A stretch of DNA of 64,000 nucleotides. Origin: Symbiodinium natans. Taxonomy: Eukaryota > Sar > Dinophyceae > Suessiales > Symbiodiniaceae. Shown here in pieces: positions 42,260-54,200 of the stretch. The stretch's first letter is position 1, and each line of letters opens with the position of its first letter. The notes beneath the pieces are model-generated. The model ran no database searches and had not been told where the DNA came from. It saw only the letters and a program-made list of their open reading frames with translations. The position numbers were made by a program, and so were the translations under genes. The stretch spans positions 15,001-79,000 of the forward strand of contig CAJNDS010001380.1 in NCBI GenBank assembly GCA_905221605.1, written 5' to 3'.

Positions 42260-45200
42260 ATGGCTCAACCTGCGGCTGGCTCTCGAAGAGAGCTTTTCTG
42301 TTTGGGGGCTTAGGGGTTTAGGGTTTAGGGTGTAGGGCTTTTTGGGGCGTGTTTGCGTGGTTTGCGGTATCCGAGTGATTTGCTCAAAACCTCAAAACCT
42401 CAAAACCTCACCTAAACCCTAAACCCTAAACCCTAAACCCTAAACCCTAAACCCTAAACCCTAAACCCTAAACCCTAAACCCTAAACCCTAAACCCTAAA
42501 CCCTAAACCCTAAACCCTAAACCCTAAACCCTAAACCCTAAACCCTAAACCTGTCAGACCTAAAGCCCGGACAGTCCTCTGGGTAGGCCCTAGGGACATG
42601 TTATCTTTACCTTTCTCTTGGGTTTAGGAAGTTCATATTCCTAGTAGTAGGGTAGGTAACCTTTAACCTTTTTGGGGTAACAGAAACCCTAAACCCTAAA
42701 CCCTAAACCCTAAACCCTAAACCCTAAACCCTAAACCCCAAACCCCTCGTTCCCCCAGGTTACTGGACAACTAGGCCCTGGACTACTGGACCCCAAGCCC
42801 TGAAGCCTGTTCCGCAGAAGCTCAGGGTGCAGGGCTTAGGCTTTAGGGTTAGGGTTTAGGGTTTAGGGTTTAGGGTCTAGGGTTTAGGGTTTAGGGTTTA
42901 GGGTTTAGGGATTAGGGTTTAGGGTTTAGGGTTTAAGGTTTAGGACGTTGAGGGTTTATCGGCTATAGGGTTCAACGATACCCCAAAGTCTCCAAAGTCT
43001 GTAACCCACGCATCCGCCGAGGTGATGACGTATCCTGCTGCGACCCTCGACTTATTTCGGGCCTTGAAGCAGGGTTCATGACAGGGTGTCTACGAAAGAG
43101 GGGGGTTCATGGGGGGTAGGTACCTAGGGAACCTTAGGGAAGCTTGAGGGAACCTTAGGGAAGCGCAGGGAGTCTTAGGGCGTAGTAGGAATGTTCGAAG
43201 GGGGGGTAGAGTGGTGGGGAAAGACAGATCGAGAAATTCCCAAAGCTCCGCACCCTAGGCAGCCGCAGCCCATGCCGCAGTACCTCCAGGTGTGTCTCTA
43301 CAAGTGTGCTGCGAGTAGGTTGCGGCAGAAGTTTCAGGGTTTTGAACTCAAAACGCTGAGACGCGAACCCTAACTGCCACACAAGCCCCTATCCCCTGGT
43401 TCTTAGTATATGATCCCTTAAAGCGTATAGGGCCCTAATTCCCTCATTCCCTACTAAGAACCAGCCAGTTATGGCAGCTGCAGCCATCGAATCCCTATTT
43501 AGGTTCAGGGTTTAGGGTTTAGGGCCAGTTTAGGGTTTAGGGTTTAGGGTTTAGGGTTTAGGGTTTAGGGTTTAGGGGTGAGGGTTGAGGGCTTAGGGTT
43601 TAGGGTCGAAGCCCTTTCCACAGCCTGCGCAGTCGGCTGGGCAGTACGTGCAGCAGTTCCAGCAGGGCATCCCGCAGGCAACCCCAAGGGTCCTTAGGGT
43701 TTAGGGTTTAGGGTTTAGGGTTTAGGGTTTAGGGTTTAGGGTTTAAGTACCTACTTAGTGGCTGAATGAGTCCACGTTACACTCTTTGGGACGCTATAAT
43801 CCCTATAAAACTAAAAGTGTACACTTTTGGGGGGGGGCTTATGAACTCCGCAACTAAGCCTATATGGGGGCGGGGGGGGGGGGCACTTACCTAAACCAGA
43901 ATAGTAATTCCTCTTATAGCAACCCTAAACCCTAAACCCTCAACCCTAAACCCTCAACCCTTCTTTCTACGATGTAGGTACTTAAGGCCCTTTGGGCAGG
44001 CTTCGGGTGTGAGGGGTTCCCGGGAGTGGCTCCTTAGGTTCTAGGGAGGAGTTTACTACTTCGGAGGTTCATGGCACTTATTAACCAATTACAACTGTAC
44101 TAATAACCCACTTGTAAGTCCCTTAAGGGCCCTAACATGGTTACAAGTTGTAAGTACAGTTAGAAGTACAGTTGTAAGTGCAGTTATAATTGGCTATTAA
44201 GTACCATGAGCTTCCAAGCAGGACCCAGAGCAGGCCCTTACTCCCTTTTTTGGGCAGTCTAGGCTACTCTTGGGCCTAGCTTAAGAATGCAAAGCTGCAA
44301 ATCGCCTGCTCGTGGGAGGCCCCCCCCCCCCCCTCCCTCCCAGTCCCGCCCCTGCCGTTCATGGATTGTTGTCAGCGTAAGCTCACGTGCTCACGTGGAC
44401 AGAGCCTGCCTGAACATGCCCTTTCAAGGAGTCTCGTTTGTCACCTCAAGTAAGCTGCCAGCAGCGCAGAACCGCATCTGCTCAAACCTGGAAAAAACAC
44501 TGTCAGACGTGAAAGCTGAACAGTCCTCTGGGTAGGCCCTTGGGGTTTAGGGTTTAGGGTTTAGGGTTATCTTTCCCCTTGTTGGGTTTTAGAGGTTCAT
44601 AGGGATATTTATTGTTTCTTGAGAACCATCCTCGTCCTGCACATGCGCCCCGATCTCCATGGCCCCATTTTTGAAATTCCCAGTCCTGTGGCAGATAACA
44701 GGTTTAGGGTTTAGGGTTAGGGTTTAGGGTTTAGGGTTTAGGGTTTAGGGTTTAGGGTTTAGGGTTTAGGGTACTGGGTAGGTAACCTTTAACCTTTTTG
44801 GTTATCTAGAACCCCACTCTATACAAACAAGGTTGACCTTCTTCAAAGCTAGGGCCCCTAAGAAGGCGCGCATGTGATGTTGGGCAGGCTCAATCCATGG
44901 TGGTGGGCGGCTACAGAGCCTTTGCGGCAAGTGGCGGTGAGTATCGGGGATTCAAGAATTCAAGCAGGAGTCCGCCCCGCAGGGCGCCGGAGTCCTGGAA
45001 GGTTCATGGCACTTCTTAACCAATTCTCGCTGTACTTATAACCCACTGATCAGCCCCCTAGGTGCCCAAAGCAAAGACACCCAACGAGCCCAACATCCCT
45101 TAGATAGGGAATATTTTGCTTAGTTTATGTGGGGATCCTGAATATGGTTTAAGGTCTATTCCTTAATTAAGGGATATTGGGCTCTTTGGGCACCTAATTG

Positions 45201-48200
45201 ACCATGGATTGCTGTACAAAGTTGACCTTTTATTTGGCAGAGCTAAAGCTGTCTGGAGGTGGCTTAGGGTTTAGGGTTTAGGGTTTAGGGTTTAGGGTTT
45301 AGGGTTTAGGCTTTAGGCTTTAGGCTTTAGGGTTTAGGGTTTAGGGTTAGGGTTTAGGGTTTAGTTTAGGGTTTAGGGTTTAGTGGTGTGAACATGTTTT
45401 GCTTGGCATGAACTTGTTTTGGGATGCAGCTATAATTGGTTAACAAGTACCAGGAGGGGTTGCCCTAAACCCTACACCCTAAACCCTGAACCCTGAACCC
45501 TGAAACCCTAAACCCTGAACCCTAAACCCTAAACCCTGAACCCTAAACCCTAAACCCTAAACCCTAAACCCTCGACCCTAAACCCTAAACCCTAAACCCT
45601 AAACCCTAGACCCTAAACCCTAAACCCTAAACCCTCTCTTTTGTTCTCTTCCAGTGGCCGCCCAGATCAATTCCAAAACCAGCTGCAAGCAGCCGGAGCC
45701 CAGCTGCAATCGGCCATCGACCACAGCCAGGGAAAGTGGCCGGGAGCTCAACCTCTTGGTCTGGGGGGGGGTTTAGGGTTTAGGGTTTAGGGTTTAGGGT
45801 TTAGGGTTTAGGGTTTAGGGTTTAGGGTTTTTGCGGAGCTGGGTGTGTGTTTCTATGTCTGGCTTTCGCACACCCTGGGCGGCGGTTCCCCCCCAAAACT
45901 CTGCGGTGCTTTACTGTAACCTTAGATCCTTAGCCTTTTTGGGTTTATTTGGTTTCTGAATAAGGCAGCTAGAAGTGTAATTTTTGCTACCCTACTAAGT
46001 GCAGCCAAGATAACCTCAACTTTAAGCCCCGAAACCCTAAAACCCTAAATCCCTCAACCACAACACCCATAGACCCTAAGCCCTACCCTGACTCTACCCT
46101 GACCCCTAAACCCAAAGTCCTAAGCCCTAACTATAAACCCTAAACCCTCTAAACCCTAAGCCCTCTAAACCCTAAGCCCAAAAACCAAAAACCCCCAAAC
46201 CTCCCAAAACCCTAAACCCCATAGACCACTGCCCGAAACCCCAACAACCCCGGGTTTAGGGTTTAGGGTTTAGGGTTGAGGGTTTAGGGTTGAGGGTTTA
46301 GGGTTTAAGGTTTAGGGTTTAGGGTTTGGGGGAGGTTCATGGTGCTTATGAACCAATGGTTGCTGTACTTATAACCATATTGGGGCACTTAAGGGACTTC
46401 TACGTGGGCTATTAGCCAATTGTAACTGTACTTCTAGCTGTACTTGTATATGGACCGTAAGCCTCCTAGGGCTCATGCCCTAAACCCTGAGCCCCATTCT
46501 AGGGTTTAATTAGGGCTTAGGGCGTGGGGTTTGTAACCATATTAGGGCAGTTGAGGGACTTAATAAGACGTATTAAGTCCCTCAACTGCCCTAATATGGT
46601 TACAAACCAACTTATTAAGTGGGTTATAAGTACAGTTATGATTCGTTAATAAGTGCCATGAACCTCCAAGTAACCCCCCGCAAGGCTTAGGGCTTAGGGT
46701 TTAAAACTAGGCCCTTAAACACCCTTAACAAACCCGAAAGACAGACGAAGAACTACCCAGAAGCCCTGAGAACACCCACAACAAACCTTCAAACACCTTT
46801 AAGAAACCCCTTATAGCAATCCTTAAAAGCACTATTAAAAGACTTTGGGAAAAGAGCCGAGGTTTAACCACCCTTAAGAAACCCCTTGTACCACACCTTA
46901 AAATCACCCCAAACCCCAAACCCCAAACCCCAAACCCCAAACCCCAAACCCCAAACCCCAGACCCGAAACCCCAAACCCCAAACCCTAAACTCCAAACCC
47001 CAAACCCTAAACCCTAAACCCCAAACCCTGGCCGAGGTTCGCCCCGGGCGAGGCCCTGCCCCCGGGCTTCCAGATCACCTCGCACCCCGAGGGGCACCTT
47101 GAGCCCCAGGTGCGTGGGTTTGGGGTTTGGGGTTTGGGGTTTGGGGTTTAGGGTTTAGGGTTTAGGGTTTAGGGTTTAGGGTTTAGGGTTTAGGGTTTGG
47201 GGTCTAGGGTTTAGGGCTTGGAGCTTATAGGGACAGGAGATTGGGTTTAGTGGATTAGTGGCAGTAGGGGTTTTAGGGGTGAGTTCGAGGGGTGTTCGGG
47301 GGTTTAGAGGGTTTTGAGGGCTTTTAGGGTGTACGGGCTCGTAGGGTTTGTAGGCCTTATCGGGTTGATAGGGAGTTGAGGGGGTTTTGAGGCGACTTTG
47401 AGGGGTCTTAGGGTTGAGGGATTTAGGAGTTTGGGGTTTAGGGGTTTATCTACTAGTTCCCCCAAAACAAAAGCGTATCACCCCTTTATTGCCCGGATAA
47501 GGAAGAATATTTCGCATGCTTTCAGCGGGTTCTTAAATTGTAGTCTCGGGTTTTCGGGATTTCGGGATCTAGGGTTTTGGGAGTCGTGGTTTAGGGGCCT
47601 TAGGAGGGTTTAGGACTCTTCTGTGGTCCTTAGGTCGAGGGCTTATCGTGATTTTGGGGTTTGGGGGCGTGATGGGTGTTGAGTTGGGATGTTCCACCTC
47701 ATTCTGACAGTCCTTAGTAGGGACTAACATAGGGGTGCAATAATCCCCATCAAGGACTGTTAGTCTTAGGGGGGACATCCCAAGTGTTGAGGGTCTAGAG
47801 CCTTTAGGGTTGACGGGCTCCCGAGGGCTCTCGGAACGGGAAGCCTGAAATGGATCCTCCCAGGGGTCTGGGTCGGCAACCACCTATGTTAAACCGACAG
47901 GTTCCCATGTTCACTTGTGCTGTCCAACATGTCTTCATCCTCGCCGGCCCTTCCGACAGCTCCGAGGTGGGAGGGAGAGGCTAGAGCTTGACCAAAACTG
48001 CACGGGGTGCAGTGGAGGGCTACATTCAGGGCTGGGTCCTCATAGGGGTCTGTGGACAGACCATAGGGTTACTTAGGCCAGGGTGCCTCTTTCGACATTG
48101 CTTAGGCCGACAGGGCCGGGCTTAGGCATAGGGGTTTCACATTGGTAGCGGAGCCGGGCCTGTCGCTAGCTAGGAGTTAGTGTAAACAGGGGGTTCCAGG

Positions 48201-51200
48201 GAGTTTTTGTTGATGGGAGTGGCGCGGCGCCATGGCGCAAGCTTCAGAAGGAACGGCTGAAGCAGCGGCAGGAGCCACCGGAGGTGTGAGCCATCTCCCG
48301 TGGCAGCAGGTCCCGAAGTTTACGCCAGGGGTGACAAGCGTGGACGAGTACTCTCAACGGCTTCGCTTTCTCAAAGAGTTGTGGCCAGCCGAGCATCTGT
48401 CGTTGTTGGCTCCCCGGGCAGCCCTCTTGGTGGAGGGGGCCGCCTTCCAAAAGGTGAGCCGGATCAAGCCCGAGCAGTTGCGAGGACCTGATGGTGTGAA
48501 GTACCTTGTGGAGTCGCTGGGCGGGTCTTGGGGAAAGACCACAGTGGAGGAGCGATACCACTTCTTTGAGCAGGCCATCTTTCAGACGCAACAGAAGGCG
48601 GACGAGAGTAACGATTCGTACATTGCCAGACACGACGCTTTCTTTGAGGAACTCTTGAGCCGTGGGGTGACCCTTGAAGAGATCCGCGCCTATGTTCTTC
48701 TCCGTCAATCCTTGTTGGCCCCGGAGGACAAGAAGCGTGTGATCGTGGAAGCCAAGGGCGACTTGAAGTACCAAGAAACGGTCCGAGCAGTGCGGCTCTT
48801 GGGGTCCAAGTTCTTCACAGACTTTCAGAACCGTAGTGGCCCGGGAAATGCCAAGGCAATGGATCGAAGCAAGGTCTACGACATCCACATGACGACAGAC
48901 GACGACACCTTTGAGGAAGTGCACATGGCGATGGGACAGGACGAGGACCTCAGCGATGAGCTCATCCTGGCTCACTTCCTTGAGGCCAATGACGAGGACG
49001 CCATCTACATCACGGAGTTTGAAGATCAGATAGTGGAGGCGGTGCAGGAGAGTGAGTTGGCCCCAGTCTTTGCCTCGTACCAAGAAGCTCGTCAAAAGCT
49101 GCGGGACAAAGCAAAGTCCAGGGGGTTCTGGCCCATCAAGGGCAAGATGAAGGGGAAGGGCCAGTCCGCGAAGAGAGGCAAGGGTTATGGTTCCTGGGAT
49201 GGGGGCCGTCGACGTTCCCTTGCAGATCGGATCGCCAACTCCAACTGCAAACAATGTGGGGCCAAAGGGCACTGGAAGCGGGAGTGCCCGAAGAACGACG
49301 CTAAGCCAGAGGCGACCTTGTTTGCCCAGATCCAGCCGACCGATCCCTTCCAATCGGAGGTTCTCCAGACCCTGCCAGACTCCGAGCCCTTCAACATCGA
49401 TGAGGACGACAGCGCATGGACGCAGAGAGGGGTTAGCACAGGGACAGGGAATACTGGAGTAATTCAGGACTTCGGGGAGACTTGCTTTATGGTTGCGCCA
49501 AAGGTGGGGCCTTCTTTGTCTCTCGAGTCTTGCCTTGCACGACGTTTGTTAATGATTCACAGGACATGTAGGACGCCAAGCTGTGCGCCGCCGGGTGCAT
49601 CTTCTGAGGCGCAAGGGCCGGCAACCGCGCCGAAGCAGGCAGTTTTGAGACGCAGCAAGCCCAGTCCCATAATTCCTGAAGCAATTCTAGTAGCCACTGT
49701 AGGTACTGAGGGGGTGCTAGATACAGGGGCCAGTAGGACTGTGCTAGGAGACCAAAGGGTTCGAGAAGTGATAAGCGGTCTTGCTGCAGAGTGTCGCGGT
49801 CGAGTAAGGAAGATAGCTTCTGATGTCACCTTCCGTTTTGGAAACAGCGGGACACTCACGTCAAAATTTGCGCTGCTGCTGCCCACCTCAGAAGACACAT
49901 GGGTCAGAGTTGAGGTGATCCCCGGAAACACTCCTTTGTTGATATCAAATCGTCTTCTCAGGGACCTAGACGCAGTTATTCATGTTAAAGAGGGGTATTT
50001 AATGCTGGGTGGTTCTAGGAGGGTAGACCTTAGATGGGATGAGCGAGGACTATCCATAGTCAATCTGTCAGATCTCCTTCACGTCGGGGACAGGAAGGCT
50101 CCTGTCTACGTTGTTGACAGTCTGGGGGCGCACCCGCGTCCAGAAGCCTCCTCGGGAACACCAGCCAACAGTCCAGTCCCCAGTCCCCCAGAAGATGTTT
50201 CCGTTCCACCAGAATCAGCAAAGCAGCGTTTCCAGGAACCACAGAACACAACACGGCAGCCTGAGCTCAAGCAGACAGCGCGAATCTTCGAATATCCTTC
50301 TCCTTCGCCGAGCGGCTTCCAACCGAGCGATGCCCACCTCAGTCAAGCAGTCCGTGAAGAAGCTCCAAGAGAAGATGCCCGAGGTCAATCTGGACGAACC
50401 TCTCTCCGCGGAGGAGGATGTGCACCTGGCCGAGGAACAGCTGACCATGGTAAAGTACTTGGAGGTGGAAGTTGTCCGCCCACCGGGGATTGCGAATCTT
50501 CGGGAATGGGGCCAAGTGGTGATCGCGGCTGGCAAGGAGAAAGGAAACGTTCGAGACCGACCTGTCCTACTCGATCCTCATGGCTCGGAAGTCTTCTCTC
50601 AGCAGCCCATGGGCACTGTCGTTCAAGAACTATGCCCTGATGCGACTGAAGCAGATGGCCAAGACGGAGCAGGCGAGGTCCACGACCAAGGCGGAGGCAA
50701 AGAACATCAAGTCCCAGGGTCCAGCCGTCATGGACGGAGAGGAGAGCGATGGGTGGAAGCTCTGCTCGCCGGATGCCACATCCCACACAGCTGCACCGAG
50801 CCGGGGCAGCAAGAGGAACAGTCAGCCGGGGGCAAGCTTGCAGATGCCCATTGCCATGTCGCCGGAGGAGATCATGACGCGCCGGGCCGTGCTCGAAAGA
50901 GAGCTGACGAGGCTTCGGGAGATCGAAGATGCCGACAAGGAGTGAGGGTTGATCCAAGCATGGAGACGGACGCAAGCAATCAAGGGAGGCATGGCAAGGT
51001 TCAACAAATGTGTGCACAAATAGACAAGTACATCCTGCAAATCGAAGAACAACTTGGTGATGCAGTGAGAAATTCGGTGTGCCAGTACCGTCTGCCCTCC
51101 CTTGATGTCATCGAAATCGGTAGTGGGGCCATTTGCGCAGCCGTTCAGAGATGTGGCGGGAGAGCTTTAACACTTTCTCCGGCAAAGCTTGGGAGCGCTC

Positions 51201-54200
51201 GGGGTATGTATGATCGCCTCTGGAAGCTGATCTCAATGTATGAGCCGACACATCTCTGGTTGGATTTGCAGCAGCCGTGGAACCACAAAACAGACAAGGG
51301 CAAAAAGACACCATGGCCAGGACAGTTTCTTCTTGACCTTTATCGCTACCAAACAGAACGAGGCAAGCACATACATTTCCTGTGTGGCCAGGGTTTCTTT
51401 GAGCAAATGGCGCCTCAACTCCAAGAGGTTCAACAGGGCACTTTGCGAATGATTCATGAGCTGGAAGTGGGAGACACCCCGCCAGGAAACAACCATCTCC
51501 GCAAAGCCACCACACTGTACACCACGTCCAGACGACTGCAGCAAAGTGTCGACACTCGCTTTCAGACAGCGGGTCCAGATCCCAGTGGGCGAAGCAACCG
51601 CATGTTCCCACGAGAGAGGCGTCTTGCCAAACGGGTAGCCATGCACCTAGGTCAGGACTTAGGGTTTCCTCTGCCTTTAGAAGAGCTGTTGTTTAATGTT
51701 GAAAAGCGGGGAGTCTCTAACTCTGACATTACTGCCGCCCAGCAAGTTTTGAAGCGCCGAAGACTGTTTGGAAAACAGCCAGGGCCGACAATCTCTGGAA
51801 GCGAGGCTCCTAGGATAAGTTGGGATACAGTTTTTCGAGATGTTAACGCGAGGGTTCCGAAAGGGGGAAAGGTAGGGTTTTCAGAAGGGGACCCGGTAGT
51901 CCAACAAGTTCAAGCACTGCTTCCACAGATTGTTGTGCAACATGTCGTCTGCTGTCGAGGCACCAACCGGATACAGCCACCTTGTGTGGAGGGAATGCCG
52001 CGGGACATGCCTTTACGTCAGACGGTTGTGGTAAAAAGGGTTGGTGGTGAAATAGCTATGGATGGTGAGATAGAGGATTGGTCCCAGGTTCCACGATATA
52101 AACAGATGCGTAAAGGCATTCCTGCAAAACTCAGTCTCACAGCTTACGGCATGTCACCTGAAAGGTTGCGGAGTTTCAGGGGTCTTCGAGCAGAAGAAGC
52201 CCGGAATCAGCAGATGCCCTTAAGAGTAGACCAAAATCCCGAAGCACCCCAAAACCCTGAAAATACCTCAACAACAACAGATGTGCCGACAACGCGCTCG
52301 GATGCTGAGGATGGACCGCTCATTCAGGGCTACCCTCCACGGTCGGTTCCTAGGCACGGGCCGGGGTACTTCGCTTTAGGGGAGTCCGAGAAGAGGGAGT
52401 TAGTCAGGCTCCATAACAATTTGGGTCATCCATGCACTGAGACGTTTGTCAGATTCCTGCAAGAACGAAAAGCCGAGCCGGCGCTCATCCAGGGTGCTCG
52501 CGACTACTCTTGCAGTACGTGCTTGGAAACGGTTCCCACCCAAAAGTTAGCTAGGCCGGCGACAATTCACACGCATCGAGATTTTAACGACACAATAGGT
52601 ATGGATGTTGCGTACTGGACCAATAGCGGGGGGAAGAAGTTTCTGTTTACGCACATTGTCGATGAGGGCACACTGTTTCAACAAGCCAGTGGAGTAGGTA
52701 GGACGCCAGAAGAACAATGGGAGTTCCTATCGGATCATTGGTTTCAGTGGGCAGGGCCTTGTCAAACTTTGTATGTAGATCCAGCAGGGGAGTACAACAG
52801 TGATTACTGGCGTCTAAAGCTGCAAACTGTAGGTGTGTGCACCAATGTTTCTGCGGGAGAGGCTCATTGGCAACTCGGTAGGACGGAAGCTCATGGTAGG
52901 ATACTGAAGAGCATGCTTTCTAAAATGGACCATGAAGAGCCCATCCTGAACGACGAAGATTTCCGTCGGTGTCTGAGAGCGGCAGTGCAGGCTAAGAACA
53001 GCTTGAGTAGGGTCCGGGGCTTCACACCTGAACAGGCAGTCCTGGGTAAACTTTCGCGGCTGCCAGCCTCTCTGATTTCCGACAATAGTGCCACGTGCCA
53101 TGCTTTAGCCGACAGTGATCTGCCAGAAGGAGTCTCCTTCAGGAGGGACCTGCAGCGCCGTGAACAGGCCAGAGTCGCATTCATACATGCAGACAACGAC
53201 AACTCGTACCGTAGGGCTCTACTTCGTCGTTCGAGGCATCCCTGTGAAAGATATGAGCCGGGCGATTGGGTTCTGTACTGGCGCCGACATAAAGCCGGGA
53301 GTCGTGCGGAGCAAGGAAGGTGGTATGGGCCGGGTCAGGTAATTTGTGGGGATAGCAAGGTAGTGTGGGTGAGCCACTGTGGGCAATTGATCCGTGCAGC
53401 TCCTGAGCAGCTGCGATCCGCGTCCTTGAGAGAATGGCAAGGGGTGCTGGGAAAGACCAGTGCTGAGAGTTCACAAGGGGCAGTAGGTCAAGGGGTTAGA
53501 AGGGTGGTCGACCTTGCTGTTCTCGGAGGAACACCTAGCCGAGCAGAAGTGGAGAGCCAGGGAGAGGTTCCGCAGGATGTTCCCGAACCATTAGGACCCA
53601 TAGCCCCAGAAGGAGTAGCTGGGATAGAAGCCGGGGGTACGGTTCCTGAAGTTCCTGAAGAAAATGCGGAGGGAGAACAGCCAGAGATGGAAGTCTCACC
53701 TGTGCCGTCGGTAGGTCTCGAGACAGATATGGTAGATGCTTCGAACATTCCTGTGCCTGAAGATGACGAAGACGACCTCTTGTTTGGAGACAGTGAGTGT
53801 TTTTTCGCACATCTCACACAGTCACAGGCATGGGAAATCAGTTTGCATGAAACGGAGGTGCCTTTCGAAAACCTCCCGACGCCGCAGCAAGCTTTGCATT
53901 TTGTAATGTTAGCCACCGAGGCACGCAAGAAACGAGTTGAAGTAAGATTGAGGGACTTGAACGAGGGTGAGAGGCAACAGTTCGTAGAAGCTAAGGGCAA
54001 GGAGATTCGAGCCTGGCTTGACCACAGGACTGTACGTAAAGTAGCTGCGGGAACCCTTGATGATAGTCAACTCATGCGTTGCCGCTGGCTTCTCACATGG
54101 AAAGGTCCCGAGAAGGATGGAGGGCCGAAACGGGCCAAAGCTAGGCTAGTGGTGCTTGGGTTTGAAGACCCAGACATTGCTGATATCCCTAATGACGCTC

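Noticed and set aside
48244-49353. 369-codon minus-strand open frame in element 2
   Set aside because: Antisense shadow of Gag; no domain and no counterpart in copia elements.
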